From positions 368,854 through 432,853 of the forward strand of contig NZ_JAGSPD010000001.1 of NCBI RefSeq assembly GCF_019203985.1: a stretch of 64,000 bases of DNA, in the 5' to 3' direction. Every line of letters begins with the position of its first letter. Positions within the stretch are counted from its first letter, which is position 1. Below the pieces are notes generated by a model. That model saw only the letters and a program-made list of their open reading frames with translations, did not search any database and was not told the origin of the DNA. Made by a program: the position numbers and the translations under genes. Positions 8,110 through 17,685 of the stretch are shown here, piece by piece. The stretch is from Winogradskyella luteola (GTDB lineage: Bacteria; Bacteroidota; Bacteroidia; Flavobacteriales; Flavobacteriaceae).

Positions 8110-9189
8110 GTGGCAAAAAAAGATCAAACATATAAATCTGCTTTGCATGAAAAAGATGGTATTGAGCCTCCAGAAACATTAAATAAAAATTCTGCAAAAT
8201 CCATAAAATTCAAACGAAAACGACAACCTTCTGTTGATGATTTGGTTACCGGTATTACCTCAGGAAACATTACGGATTTAAGTAGAGCAATTACTTTAGT
8301 AGAAAGTACAAACCAAACACATACAGACAAAGCTCAAAAGATTATTACCAGCTGCTTACCTTATGCCAATGATTCTGTAAGAATAGGCATTACTGGTGTT
8401 CCTGGTGTTGGTAAAAGCACATTTATTGAAGCTTTTGGCAGTTACCTTACCAATATCGGAAAAAAGGTTGCTGTCTTAGCGGTTGACCCCAGCAGTACAT
8501 TAAGCAAAGGCAGTATTCTTGGTGACAAAACCCGAATGGAAGACTTGGTAAAAGATAAAAATGCTTTTATAAGACCATCCCCGTCTGGAAATTCTTTAGG
8601 TGGTGTCGCTAGAAAAACCAGAGAAACTATCATTCTATGTGAAGCTGCTGGTTTTGACACTATCATCATCGAAACTGTAGGAGTGGGACAAAGTGAAACT
8701 GCCGTACATAGTATGGTAGATTTCTTTTTATTATTGAAGCTTGCTGGTGCTGGCGATGAGCTTCAAGGCATCAAACGCGGTATTATAGAAATGGCAGATG
8801 CCATAGTTATTAATAAAGCTGACGGAGATAATCTAAAAGCTGCCAAGTCTGCTAAAATTGAATTCAACAGAGCCTTACACCTCTATCCCGAAAAAGCATC
8901 TGGCTGGTCACCAAAGGTATCATTGTGCAGTGCTCTAAAACAAGAAGGCATTTCTGATGTATGGGAATTGATTGAAGACTATTTAAAAACCACGACCACA
9001 AATCATTATTTTGAACAAAATCGTAATAGTCAAAATACCTTTTGGTTACTGCAAACGATTGAAGAACGATTAAAATCCAATTTCTACAATTCGGCAATGA
9101 TTAAAGACGAACTACAAAAGCAAGTTGAATTGATAGAAACTGGTAAAACAACCCCTTTTGCTGCGGCTGAATATTTGCTTTCACTTTAA
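8110..9189 (+). CDS. meaB: MeaB-type GTPase, methylmalonyl-CoA mutase chaperone
   Basis: A G3E-family GTPase of 359 residues. Walker A is GVPGVGKST (about residue 98), with the family block DPSSTLSKGSILGDKTRME, a switch segment ETVGVGQSE and the base-specificity motif NKADGD. MeaB protects and reloads adenosylcobalamin-dependent methylmalonyl-CoA mutase and its relatives. The start codon is GTG at 8110, 14 bp after the DUF2911 gene; no better start aligns with the charged N-terminus. The mutase genes are not in this window, so the partner is encoded elsewhere. Confidence 0.92.
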   Translation: MAKKDQTYKSALHEKDGIEPPETLNKNSAKSIKFKRKRQPSVDDLVTGITSGNITDLSRAITLVESTNQTHTDKAQKIITSCLPYANDSVRIGITGVPGVGKSTFIEAFGSYLTNIGKKVAVLAVDPSSTLSKGSILGDKTRMEDLVKDKNAFIRPSPSGNSLGGVARKTRETIILCEAAGFDTIIIETVGVGQSETAVHSMVDFFLLLKLAGAGDELQGIKRGIIEMADAIVINKADGDNLKAAKSAKIEFNRALHLYPEKASGWSPKVSLCSALKQEGISDVWELIEDYLKTTTTNHYFEQNRNSQNTFWLLQTIEERLKSNFYNSAMIKDELQKQVELIETGKTTPFAAAEYLLSL

Positions 9190-9211
9190 AAAGTAGGTTC
9201 TCTGTGACATA

Positions 9212-9955
9212 ATGACTAACTATATGAAGTACAAGCTCACTATCATAGTTCCTGTATTTAACGAAGAAGACAACCTTAAGCGTGTTGAGACTGAACTTTC
9301 TAAGTATTTAGAAATTGCTATAGTTTCTACTTCAGTGTTATTTATAAACGACGGCTCTTCGGACAACAGTTTGGCCTTAATTAAAGCTATTTGCCAACGT
9401 AATGAGGCCTTTGCTTTTATTTCATTTAAAGAAAATAAAGGCTTAAGCACAGTCCTTAAAGCTGGTTTTGATTATGTAGATTCCGAGCTAGTAGGCTATA
9501 TAGATTCCGATTTACAAACCACACCAGAGGATTTTAATCTTTTACTAGAACATACGGGTTTTTATGAGTTAGTAACCGGTGTTCGCATCAACCGTAAAGA
9601 TACCTTCGTAAAAAAAATATCCTCGAAAATTGCCAATAGCATACGACGTGCTTTTACCCACGATGGTATGGACGATACGGGTTGTCCATTAAAAGTTATG
9701 AAAACCGATTATGCCAAACGCATACCCATGTTTAGAGGTTTGCATCGTTTTCTTCCTGCTATGATTATATTACAAAATGGTAAGGTAAAACAAATTCCTG
9801 TTCAGCATTTTCCAAGAGTTGCTGGTAACGCAAAATATGGACTTCGAAACAGATTAATCGGCCCTTTGATAGACTGCTTTGCTTACCTCTGGATGAAGAA
9901 AAAGTATATCAATTATGGAATTAGGAATACAAACTTACCAAATAATAAGTCTTAA
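9212..9955 (+). CDS. Family 2 glycosyltransferase (dolichyl-phosphate mannosyltransferase-like)
   Basis: A 247-residue GT-A enzyme. N-terminal IIVPVFNEEDNL, the nucleotide-binding FINDGSSDNS and the metal-binding DSDLQTTPED (around residue 98) are all present. There is no membrane domain at the C-terminus, as in short polyprenyl-phosphate glycosyltransferases. It probably transfers a sugar from a nucleotide donor to a lipid carrier for envelope glycans (inference). It lies 22 bp after meaB and convergently abuts the PAP2 phosphatase gene (2-bp gap). Confidence 0.85.
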   Translation: MTNYMKYKLTIIVPVFNEEDNLKRVETELSKYLEIAIVSTSVLFINDGSSDNSLALIKAICQRNEAFAFISFKENKGLSTVLKAGFDYVDSELVGYIDSDLQTTPEDFNLLLEHTGFYELVTGVRINRKDTFVKKISSKIANSIRRAFTHDGMDDTGCPLKVMKTDYAKRIPMFRGLHRFLPAMIILQNGKVKQIPVQHFPRVAGNAKYGLRNRLIGPLIDCFAYLWMKKKYINYGIRNTNLPNNKS

Positions 9956-9957
9956 TA

Positions 9958-10548
9958 TTATTTGACTTCATCAACTTCTTTAATTGTAAAACGGGATTGC
10001 AAATACTTATCGAGTTTATAAAACATAAATCCTGAAAGCCCACCAAAAATAAATCCTGAAAGTACATCTAAAGGATAATGCACACCTATATAAATACGAC
10101 TATAACCCATCATAAGTGCCCAAACAATTAAAATATAAATGAGATATTTATACTTTTCCTTGAGCATTAAGCCTACCAACATGGCAACTCCCATAGAATT
10201 ACTAGAATGGCCAGAGAAGTAACCATATTTCCCACCACATCTAGATTTCACCAAATCCATCACTTCCTTAACACCATCTTGATGACATGGACGTAAACGT
10301 TCAAATCCGTGCTTAAATAAATTAGTAATTTGATCTGTAAACGACACCATTAAAATAGCTATCAAAAGAGTTAGAAGTACCATTTTTGTTCCAAGGCGCT
10401 TATAAAGTAAATAAGCCAAGAAAATATAGAATGGTATCCAATAGACCTTATTGGTATAGGCCAACCAAAATCCATCCCAGGTATCTGTTCCCAGTCCGTT
10501 GAGATATATAAATAATTCTTTATCAAATTCAATTAATTGATCTAGCAT
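9958..10548 (-). CDS. PAP2-family membrane phosphatase
   Basis: A 196-residue multi-pass membrane protein with the three PAP2 motifs: K-x6-RP (KHGFERLRP, near residue 80), SGH (GYFSGHSSNS, near 113) and S-R-x5-H-x3-D (SRIYIGVHYPLD, near 150). Such enzymes remove phosphate from undecaprenyl pyrophosphate or phosphatidic-acid-type lipids on the periplasmic side. It is tail-to-tail with a lipid-linked glycosyltransferase gene. Together with the small gene upstream on the same strand (11-bp gap) it may form a short operon. Confidence 0.9.
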   Translation of the reverse strand: MLDQLIEFDKELFIYLNGLGTDTWDGFWLAYTNKVYWIPFYIFLAYLLYKRLGTKMVLLTLLIAILMVSFTDQITNLFKHGFERLRPCHQDGVKEVMDLVKSRCGGKYGYFSGHSSNSMGVAMLVGLMLKEKYKYLIYILIVWALMMGYSRIYIGVHYPLDVLSGFIFGGLSGFMFYKLDKYLQSRFTIKEVDEVK

Positions 10549-10559
10549 GTTAAATGGTA

Positions 10560-10787
10560 TTAATCATCATATCTGGCCACTTCCCTATCGTAAAACTCGG
10601 TGGCTTCTTTTATATAATTTTCAGTTTCGGTTTCCAATTCTTTTTGGTCATGCTGATCAAATTCTTCAAACCATTCGACCTCATCGTTCTCAAGGTTGAT
10701 TATAAATCTCGGAAACTCTGTGTGTATGATGAAAATTGCATTAGGATAATCTGTGTTATCTCCTAGTATGAACTTAGGTAATTCCAT
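10560..10787 (-). CDS. Small acidic conserved hypothetical protein
   Basis: A 75-residue very acidic protein (FDQHDQKELETETENYIKEA) starting MELPKFILGDNTDYP. It lacks a signal peptide and membrane segments. The pattern (short strand, IFIIHTEFPRFIINLEND, then an acidic helix) matches small proteins I have seen as conserved in Flavobacteriaceae, but I cannot name a family. It precedes the PAP2 gene on the same strand with an 11-bp gap. A plus-strand frame over the same bases is a shadow. Confidence 0.65.
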   Translation of the reverse strand: MELPKFILGDNTDYPNAIFIIHTEFPRFIINLENDEVEWFEEFDQHDQKELETETENYIKEATEFYDREVARYDD

Positions 10788-10852
10788 GTTTTGAGTTAAG
10801 AGTTATAAGTATTTAAAGTGTAAAAATACGAATTTAGTTATAGGATTCTGAA

Positions 10853-10896
10853 CGTCAGTTCGAATGATTTTTTTATTAAAAAATTGTATGGGGAAC
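10853..10896. repeat. Dispersed palindromic intergenic repeat, copy in inverse orientation
   Basis: Contains GTCAGTTCGAATGATTT and AATTGTATGGGGAAC around an A/T-rich palindrome. This is the reverse orientation of the family also seen at 15483 and 16750 (TTCTCGATACAAATTT ... ACTCGAACTGACA). Confidence 0.5.
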
Positions 10897-10929
10897 CTTT
10901 CTAGCTAAAATTCTTGTTCTCGATACCTG

Positions 10930-12315
10930 CTATAAACTTTGAGCACTCTTAGAAATTAAACGTTTCGTCAAATGATTAAACCGAATAAACAACAGAATTG
11001 CTGCAACACTCAAACCCGCTAATAAACCAAGCCAGATCCCAAGGCTTCCATAAGCCTCTTCCTTACCTAAAAAATAACTGACCGGAAAACCAACAACCCA
11101 ATACGAGATAAAAGTAATCACCGTCGGAATCATAACATCCTGTAAGCCTCGCAAAGCCCCAAGTGCAATCACCTGTAAGCTATCACTAATCTGAAATACA
11201 GCTGCAGCCAATAACAAGGTTGATGCTATTTTCACCACCTCTGCTGTATCCAGTGCATTTGCAGGGTCATCTAAATCTACATATAAATCTGGTAATGCCG
11301 TATGAAAAACTACAAATAATAAAGCGAATACAGCAGCAAAAACAAAGCCTACCAAAAATATAGATTCCGCAATACGCTTTAAGGCTTTAAAATCCTTTAA
11401 CCCTTTTTGATTACCCACACGTATCATAGCCGCAACACTTAATCCCATAGCTACCATAAAGGTCATGGAAGATAGGTTCAGTGCAATCTGGTTGGCCGCT
11501 TGAGCATTTTTACCCAATGTACCGCTTAACCATATGGCAGCAGTAAAGATACCAACTTCAAAAAACATTTGCATGGCACTAGGCAAACCCAAATTGGTTA
11601 ACTTTCTAAGTGGTTGCTTACTGAGTTTAAAGAATTTAATATTCGTCACATAGGCTTTAGATTTTTCCTTTTTGGCCAATAACCACCATAGGAAAAACAG
11701 CATAACAAAGCGTGACACTAAGGTGCCAACAGCAGCACCAACAATGCCCATTTGAGGACACCCAAACTTACCAAAGATGAGCACATAGTTGATAGCTACA
11801 TTAAGCACATTAGCCACTATCGTTGCATACATAGGATATTTAGTTAAGGACAAACCATCACTAAATTGTTTAAAGGCCTGAAAAATAATAAGTGGCACCA
11901 ATGAAAACGCTACCAAATCTAAATAAGGGATCGCTAGAACAACCACTTCTTCGGGCTGATCCATAATATACATTAAGGGCTTTGCGACCAATTCTAACAG
12001 AAAAAGTACAATGCCCAATACCGTACATAAAAAAAACCCATGCTTAAAAACAGATTTACCTTTTACAAAGTTTTCTTCGGAATCTGCTTCTGCAACCAAA
12101 GGTGTAATCGCAGTAGAAAACCCAATACCGATGGACATGGCTATAAAAATAAAGCTATTACCCAAAGATACGGCTGCTAATTCTGCCGCACCCAATTGCC
12201 CTACCATCACATTATCTACAAAGCTGACAAAAGTATGCCCAAGCATTCCTAAGATCACCGGAGAGGCGAGCTTAAGATTGTATTTAAATTCTTTGGTGTA
12301 GTGACTCAAATCCAT
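10930..12315 (-). CDS. MATE-family multidrug/Na+(H+) antiporter
   Basis: A 461-residue protein of about 12 membrane helices. N-terminal SPVILGMLGHTFVSFVDNVMVGQLGAAELAAVSLG is the typical first MATE repeat, and the second half (LGLPSAMQMFFEVGIFTAAIWLSG) repeats it. Members export cationic drugs and metabolites using an ion gradient. No regulator is adjacent. The substrate cannot be told from sequence. Confidence 0.93.
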   Translation of the reverse strand: MDLSHYTKEFKYNLKLASPVILGMLGHTFVSFVDNVMVGQLGAAELAAVSLGNSFIFIAMSIGIGFSTAITPLVAEADSEENFVKGKSVFKHGFFLCTVLGIVLFLLELVAKPLMYIMDQPEEVVVLAIPYLDLVAFSLVPLIIFQAFKQFSDGLSLTKYPMYATIVANVLNVAINYVLIFGKFGCPQMGIVGAAVGTLVSRFVMLFFLWWLLAKKEKSKAYVTNIKFFKLSKQPLRKLTNLGLPSAMQMFFEVGIFTAAIWLSGTLGKNAQAANQIALNLSSMTFMVAMGLSVAAMIRVGNQKGLKDFKALKRIAESIFLVGFVFAAVFALLFVVFHTALPDLYVDLDDPANALDTAEVVKIASTLLLAAAVFQISDSLQVIALGALRGLQDVMIPTVITFISYWVVGFPVSYFLGKEEAYGSLGIWLGLLAGLSVAAILLFIRFNHLTKRLISKSAQSL

Positions 12316-12447
12316 GGCGCAAAAGTAGGGCTTAGGTTTTAGGTTTGCGAATTAATTTTGGGGTGGGTTTTGATGGTTGCGCTTATCGGTTGATAAACAA
12401 AGTTCGCTTTTTAAAATTAAGAAGTCAATACGTAACCTTACGTAGTT

Positions 12448-12759
12448 TTAGTTTAAAGCACTATAAATATCATAGATATTAGCGACAATAATAAAGACAA
12501 ATCCCAATAAGAAAACACTATTAATAATCAACCCCAAGACTTTCTTATTAGTGTTTTTTTCTTTAATTCCCTTTAAAGATGCAATAAAACCAAATAATGA
12601 TATAAAACCAATTAAGATAACTATAAATCCAGCAACCAGAGAAAATATATCTAGTTCAAAGCGTATTGATACTATTGTAACAAATAAAGCGACAATAGAT
12701 AAAATCAAAGATATCATCGCATATCTAAATCCCTTTTGAGAATGCATATTCTGGTTCAT
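12448..12759 (-). CDS. Small multi-pass membrane protein (DUF4190-like)
   Basis: A 103-residue protein with three hydrophobic segments (AMISLILSIVALFVTIVSI, LVAGFIVILIGFISLFGFIASL, VLGLIINSVFLLGFVFIIVANIY). It has a cytoplasmic loop KGIKEKNTNKK between helices 2 and 3. The layout resembles small DUF4190-type membrane proteins. Its ATG overlaps the stop of the nitronate monooxygenase gene by 4 bp (ATGA), implying translational coupling. Function unknown. Confidence 0.7.
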   Translation of the reverse strand: MNQNMHSQKGFRYAMISLILSIVALFVTIVSIRFELDIFSLVAGFIVILIGFISLFGFIASLKGIKEKNTNKKVLGLIINSVFLLGFVFIIVANIYDIYSALN

Positions 12760-13697
12760 ATTAAGTTGATGCTCTTCTTAGCTTCCTCAAACTCAGTAAC
12801 CATATCCTTTACAATCTCAGCTACAGGCTTTATATTATGAATTAAACCTGCGATTTGGCCAATTTCTAATTCGCCATCGTCTAAATCACCTTCAAACATG
12901 CCACGTTTGGCTCTAGCTCTGCCCAAAAGTTGTTTTAATTCTTCTATTGTTGGACCTGTTTTATAAAGGTCTTGCACCTCATTATAGAACTTGTTTTTAA
13001 TGAGTCGTACTGGTGCTAATTCTTTTAACGTCAATTGGGTATCCCCTTCTTTGGCATCCACTACCACTTGTTTAAAGGCTTGGTGCGCAGAAGATTCTTC
13101 ACTGGCGACAAATCGACTACCGACTTGTACTCCATCGGCTCCAAGAACCATACATGCTAACATGGCTTTTCCTGTGGCGATGCCACCAGCTGCTATTAAT
13201 GGAATTTGCAACTGTTCTTTTACCATAGGAATTAAGGTCAAAGTTGTGGTTTCGTCGCGTCCATTGTGTCCTCCTGCTTCAAAGCCTTCTGCAACAACGG
13301 CATCGACTCCAGCGGCTTGCGCCTTTAATGCAAATTTTACAGAGCTTACCACATGTACCACCGTAATCCCTTTATCCTGTAACCAATTGGTCCACGTTTT
13401 TGGGTTACCGGCTGATGTAAAGACAATTTTTACACCTTCCTCAACGATGATGTTCATAATCTCTTCTATATTGGGATACAGCATAGGCACATTGACTCCA
13501 AAGGGTTTATCAGTCGCTGCTTTGCATTTTTGGATATGCTCGCGCAATACTTCTGGATACATAGAACCTGCACCTATCAATCCTAAAATACCTGAGTTAC
13601 TTGCTGCTGAAGCCAGTCGCCAGCCACTGTTCCAAATCATTCCCGCTTGGATGATGGGATGTTTTATATTGAAAAGTTTTGTGATTCTGTTTGCCAT
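12756..13697 (-). CDS. Nitronate monooxygenase (NPD family, FMN-dependent)
   Basis: A TIM-barrel flavoenzyme of about 313 residues. HPIIQAGMIWNSGWRLA lies at the N-terminus, AEGFEAGGHNGRD near residue 140 carries the catalytic His, and IAAGGIATG and GADGVQVGSRF form the FMN phosphate site. These enzymes oxidise toxic alkyl nitronates such as propionate 3-nitronate. The start is set at MANRITKLF, which matches relatives; the frame extends 30 bp further upstream. It is coupled to the downstream membrane protein by an ATGA overlap. Confidence 0.88.
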   Translation of the reverse strand: MANRITKLFNIKHPIIQAGMIWNSGWRLASAASNSGILGLIGAGSMYPEVLREHIQKCKAATDKPFGVNVPMLYPNIEEIMNIIVEEGVKIVFTSAGNPKTWTNWLQDKGITVVHVVSSVKFALKAQAAGVDAVVAEGFEAGGHNGRDETTTLTLIPMVKEQLQIPLIAAGGIATGKAMLACMVLGADGVQVGSRFVASEESSAHQAFKQVVVDAKEGDTQLTLKELAPVRLIKNKFYNEVQDLYKTGPTIEELKQLLGRARAKRGMFEGDLDDGELEIGQIAGLIHNIKPVAEIVKDMVTEFEEAKKSINLI

Positions 13698-13829
13698 TAT
13701 TGTGATAATTTCGATAAAATTCGTCAATTTGAGTGAATTTCACGAATGAAAATGAATGAAATTTTAGTGTCACTTCAAGTGGTAAATTTGAGCTTTTTGC
13801 ACATAAACATCACTCGAACTGATAAGCTT

Positions 13830-15440
13830 CTATTCTTTTATAAATTTAAGAGTCCTTGAATGTCTTTCAGAAGATACTTTCAACAAATAAATACCTGAAG
13901 CTAATCCTGATACATTGAGACGGTTTGATTCTAAACTAATATTAGCCATATTAACTTTTTGACCCAATTGATTGTAAATAGAAATTTCTATTTGACCTAT
14001 CGTTGAAGGTATACTAAGATTAATGTCACCTTTAACCGGATTGGGATAAAAACTAATGTCTTCTTTGAACGCTTCTTCTAATCCTAAAGTCCTTGCCAAA
14101 GCTAAATCTGGAATACCATAGCCCAACAAGTCATCTGGTGCAGAAAACTGAGAAGCCGATTGCCTAACTAAATCCATAATTTCAGCTGGAGATGCATCAG
14201 GGATTGCTTGCCAAAGTGATGCAATTCCACCACATAAAATGGGACCACTAAAAGAGGTACCATTGTTCTGAGTAATAGTATTATTTTGATCAATAACGTA
14301 AGCTGAACCAGCTCTAGCAACAACATCGGGTTTTTGGTAACCCACTTGTGCTGCACCACCTTGCGAACTAAAAGCAACATAGTCACCGTTTTCGTTAACT
14401 CCCCCGATGGATAATACGTCAGGTGAGTCTGCTGGCGCACCAACAGTTTGCCAAGTCGTTGCACCTGCATTGCCTGCACTTACCACGACTAAAATTCCTT
14501 TTTCGGCTGCAATGGAAGCTCCCTTAGTAATAAATGCCACTTGCCCATTCATATCGGCAGGTGTGTAATCGTAATTAGAGTTGTCAAACACACGATACCC
14601 TAAAGAGGTATTGATCATATCAACTCCCAAACTATCCGCACGCTCTGCTGCTTCTACCCAATAGCTTTCCTCGACAGGATTTTCGCTACCAACATCTTCA
14701 GTTAAAAACAAATAATAAGAAGCATCTGGTGCAGTACCAACAAATTCATCTTGAACAAAAGCCGCCATTGTACTCAACACTCTCGTTCCATGTGAACTAG
14801 CTGTATTGGCATATACATCTGCGTTACGATTTACAAAATCATAACCATCTAACAAATCACCATTATCCCGTAAGCGTTGAAATGCCCCCATAGTATTCAC
14901 ATTTGGGAATCCCGAATCCATCACTGCGATTGTAATGCCTTCACCTGTAAAATCATCAAGGTGTAATTCATCTGCATTAATCATTTCAACCTGGTTCTGG
15001 GTATTTCCGTAGGTGAAAACAATACTTTCATCTTCGACTTCATTTTTATTTTCAATTGCTGATGAACGTGAAAGTGCGTCCAAGCTATTATTTGCAAAAT
15101 CTATGCTATTTACATAAGGCAAACTATTTAAAGCTAAAATATCTGTTTCCGTTCCCCTAACATGTACCGCATTAAACCATTTGGACTTTGCTAAAACTGT
15201 GATTCCTGTTTGTAATTTTAAATCAGAAATATATGGCTCATGGACCGGAACATCCCTAGCATCAATGGCGATACCATGGTTCTGTTTTCTATCTATAGCT
15301 TTTTGGGTAAGCATAGAAATAGGATTACTTAATGCTGCAGATTCGTCTGGTTTATTGGTAAAATAAACCCAAGCATCTTCTTGAGCATGACTATTTATTG
15401 TAAAAAGGAGCAACAAAAGCACGGTTAATTTTCTAATCAT
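13830..15440 (-). CDS. Secreted S8-family serine peptidase with T9SS sorting domain
   Basis: About 536 residues. It has a signal peptide (MIRKLTVLLLLLFTINSHAQ) and a subtilisin domain with catalytic Asp (IAVMDSGF), His (SSHGTRVLSTMAA) and Ser (NGTSFSGPILCGG). The C-terminal type A T9SS sorting domain begins near FYPNPVKGDIN and ends SRTLKFIKE. It is exported by Sec, then across the outer membrane by T9SS, and attached or released. The longer upstream frame runs through a dispersed palindromic repeat at 15483-15535, which supports the start at 15440. Confidence 0.93.
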   Translation of the reverse strand: MIRKLTVLLLLLFTINSHAQEDAWVYFTNKPDESAALSNPISMLTQKAIDRKQNHGIAIDARDVPVHEPYISDLKLQTGITVLAKSKWFNAVHVRGTETDILALNSLPYVNSIDFANNSLDALSRSSAIENKNEVEDESIVFTYGNTQNQVEMINADELHLDDFTGEGITIAVMDSGFPNVNTMGAFQRLRDNGDLLDGYDFVNRNADVYANTASSHGTRVLSTMAAFVQDEFVGTAPDASYYLFLTEDVGSENPVEESYWVEAAERADSLGVDMINTSLGYRVFDNSNYDYTPADMNGQVAFITKGASIAAEKGILVVVSAGNAGATTWQTVGAPADSPDVLSIGGVNENGDYVAFSSQGGAAQVGYQKPDVVARAGSAYVIDQNNTITQNNGTSFSGPILCGGIASLWQAIPDASPAEIMDLVRQSASQFSAPDDLLGYGIPDLALARTLGLEEAFKEDISFYPNPVKGDINLSIPSTIGQIEISIYNQLGQKVNMANISLESNRLNVSGLASGIYLLKVSSERHSRTLKFIKE

Positions 15441-15482
15441 GGCTTTTCTTTTATTGCAATTTACGGAATTCGTATTAAATTG

Positions 15483-15535
15483 TTCTCGGTACAAATTTCT
15501 TGATTTATCAATCAAGAATTTCACTCGGGCTGACA
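15483..15535. repeat. Dispersed palindromic intergenic repeat
   Basis: TTCTCGGTACAAATTTC flanks a stem TTCTTGATT / AATCAAGAA (9 bp, loop TATC), followed by ACTCGGGCTGACA. The same outer blocks recur at 16750-16801 and, inverted, at 10853-10896. Confidence 0.6.
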
Positions 15536-15536
15536 T

Positions 15537-16724
15537 TTAGGATATTACTCCCGAACCTAATAATTCATTATTAACGTACCAGGCTACAAACTGACCTTCG
15601 GTAATAGCAGATTGTTTGTTTTCAAATTCTACATACAGCCCAGAATCTACCTTATAAAGCATTGCATTTTCTAAAGGTTGACGATATCTAATTCTCGCCA
15701 CCACATTCATAGTTTCTCCTTCCTGTAAAGCTAAATCTTCTCTTATCCAATGTAATTCCTCATTGGAAACGAAAAGTACATTTCTAAGTAAGCCTGGGTG
15801 ATTTTTACCCTGACCAGTATAAATCACATTGTCTTCTACATCGGTTTCAATAACAAACAATGGTTCTTTAGTACCGCCAACGGCTAAACCCTTGCGTTGC
15901 CCTTTGGTAAAATAATGTGCACCTTGATGTTGACCAACAATTTTTCCATCTGAAATTGAGTATTCTGGTTTCTTGGCCATGAATGCCAATTCATGCTCTT
16001 TAGAATTGAATTCTGGAATTGCTTCACCATACGTTTTAAAAGAATCTGGTACTTCAACAATAACACCTTCTTTTGGCTTCAATTGTTGCTGTAAAAAATC
16101 TGGCAACCTTACTTTACCAATAAAGCATAAGCCTTGTGAATCTTTCTTTTCTGCAGTAATTAAATCTTGTGCTTTTGCTATTTCCCTAACTTCGGGTTTG
16201 GTTAATTCCCCAATTGGAAATAAGGCTTTTGCCAACTGTATTTGTGACAACTGGCATAAAAAATAGGATTGATCTTTATTGGCATCAACACCTGCTAAAA
16301 GTTTATGAATTTCTTTACCATCCTTAGTGATTGTGTCCTTTCTGCAATAATGACCAGTTGCTACATAATCTGCTCCCAGTTCCATGGCTATGTCCATAAA
16401 GACATCGAACTTTATTTCGCGATTACATAATACATCTGGATTTGGTGTACGTCCCTTTTCATATTCGTTGAACATATAATCTACAATACGCTCTTTGTAC
16501 TGTGCGCTTAAATCTACCGTTTGAAAAGGTATACCTAATTTATCAGCTACCAACATGGCATCGTTACTGTCTTCTAACCAAGGGCATTCATCGGAAATGG
16601 TCACAGAATCATCGTGCCAGTTTTTCATAAACAAGCCAATGACCTCGTAGCCTTGTTCTTTTAAAAGATAAGCCGCAACGCTAGAATCTACTCCACCAGA
16701 AAGTCCAACTATGACTCGTTTCAT
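15537..16724 (-). CDS. mnmA: tRNA-specific 2-thiouridylase MnmA
   Basis: MnmA adds sulfur to U34 of the Lys, Glu and Gln tRNAs using ATP and a persulfide donor. About 395 residues are present. The PP-loop SGGVDSS is at residue 9, the first catalytic cysteine in [12 protein letters not shown] (about 100), and the second in GLCFIGK (about 205). The C-terminal beta-barrel domains end with a short tail. The start is placed at [11 protein letters not shown]; the upstream extension of the frame enters a dispersed repeat. The stop lies only a few bases from a repeat copy upstream of the peptidase gene. Confidence 0.96.
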   Translation of the reverse strand: MKRVIVGLSGGVDSSVAAYLLKEQGYEVIGLFMKNWHDDSVTISDECPWLEDSNDAMLVADKLGIPFQTVDLSAQYKERIVDYMFNEYEKGRTPNPDVLCNREIKFDVFMDIAMELGADYVATGHYCRKDTITKDGKEIHKLLAGVDANKDQSYFLCQLSQIQLAKALFPIGELTKPEVREIAKAQDLITAEKKDSQGLCFIGKVRLPDFLQQQLKPKEGVIVEVPDSFKTYGEAIPEFNSKEHELAFMAKKPEYSISDGKIVGQHQGAHYFTKGQRKGLAVGGTKEPLFVIETDVEDNVIYTGQGKNHPGLLRNVLFVSNEELHWIREDLALQEGETMNVVARIRYRQPLENAMLYKVDSGLYVEFENKQSAITEGQFVAWYVNNELLGSGVIS

Positions 16725-16749
16725 ATGCATTGTATTATTTAAACATCCA

Positions 16750-16801
16750 TTTCTCGATACAAATTTCACGTATTATAATCGTGAGATTTACTCGAAATGA
16801 C
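16750..16801. repeat. Dispersed palindromic intergenic repeat
   Basis: TTTCTCGATACAAATTTC, a short stem (TTTCACG / CGTGAGA), then TTTACTCGAAATGACG. It belongs to the same family as the copy at 15483 and lies just upstream of mnmA. Confidence 0.6.
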
Positions 16802-16850
16802 GAATGTATCAAAAGTATTTGTCTGAAAAACTTCGGCAAAATTACAAAAT

Positions 16851-16877
16851 AAAAAAGGCAATCTAAATAAGACTGCC
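16851..16877 (-). terminator. Rho-independent terminator after the MORN-repeat gene
   Basis: On the minus strand GGCAGTCT / AGATTGCC (8 bp with one G-T pair, 5-nt loop) is followed by six or more T residues. It sits about 35 bp beyond the stop of the gene ending at 16911. Confidence 0.65.
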
Positions 16878-16910
16878 ATCCATAAAAACTATAGGTTGTA
16901 TAGTTTATAG

Positions 16911-17621
16911 CTATTCATATTTTTTGATGACTTTTTGATTGGTGTGGTCAATTTCTTTGGTGATTTTTCCATCCTTATAATATTTCCATATCCCAGCCTT
17001 TTTATCTTTTTCGTAATTGCCTTCTGAGGTCACATTACCTTTACTATCATAATTAATAGTTTTACCGTCTAAAAGATCATTCTTATAATAGGACTGCCTG
17101 AGTGGTTTATTACTTTTAAAGAACCACTTAGATGCTCCATGTAGTTTTCCTTGTTTATAGTTAGCAATTTCTGCAACTATACCGGTTTCATAAAATACTT
17201 TGCGCTCTCCATGAAGTTCACCATTATCATTGTAATTTTCTATAATCATTTCTTTAGACGTATTCTTATGGTAATATATCCATTGGCCTATGTATTGCTT
17301 GCCATCCATTTTACCTTTACTAATGATGGCTTTCTTAGAGGTGTAGAAAGTCACTTCGGCTATACTATTTTTAGTATTAAAAACTTTTGTTGCACTCAAA
17401 ACACTTTTTCCATTAGATAAAGTATAGTATTTAAATGTGTCTATTTCCTTTCCATGCTCAAAAACTCCTTTGTAACGTTTTTGATCGGTCTTGTGATAAT
17501 TTTTCGTCCACAATCCATGCCGATTACCGTCTTTATCAAACCGATTAACCGATTTTTGAGCATAACCAAACGTTAAAATTAATGTTAAAATGAAAGTTAA
17601 AAATAATTTTTGTTTAATCAT
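16911..17621 (-). CDS. Secreted MORN-2 (YwqK-like) repeat protein
   Basis: A 236-residue protein with a signal peptide (FLTFILTLILTFGYAQ) and a series of about six MORN-2 type repeats (for example NGELHGERKVFYETG, QGKLHGASKWFFKSN, KDKKAGIWKYYKDG). Databases often label this family antitoxin YwqK, but such repeats are common in secreted Bacteroidota proteins and no toxin gene is adjacent. It probably forms a surface beta-solenoid of unknown role. The gene is divergent from the fasciclin lipoprotein gene. Confidence 0.8.
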   Translation of the reverse strand: MIKQKLFLTFILTLILTFGYAQKSVNRFDKDGNRHGLWTKNYHKTDQKRYKGVFEHGKEIDTFKYYTLSNGKSVLSATKVFNTKNSIAEVTFYTSKKAIISKGKMDGKQYIGQWIYYHKNTSKEMIIENYNDNGELHGERKVFYETGIVAEIANYKQGKLHGASKWFFKSNKPLRQSYYKNDLLDGKTINYDSKGNVTSEGNYEKDKKAGIWKYYKDGKITKEIDHTNQKVIKKYE

Positions 17622-17685
17622 TTCTTATTTTTGATGAACAAACTCAAAGTTTGTGCAATGTTGAACAATTTAAAAACTCAAAAAA

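Noticed and set aside
12991..13749. 252-residue plus-strand frame opposite the nitronate monooxygenase gene
   Set aside because: The minus-strand frame has all family motifs; the plus frame has no recognisable domain and is an antisense shadow.
16911..17621. Toxin-antitoxin system (YwqK antitoxin label)
   Set aside because: The protein is a secreted MORN-2 repeat protein and no toxin gene is adjacent.
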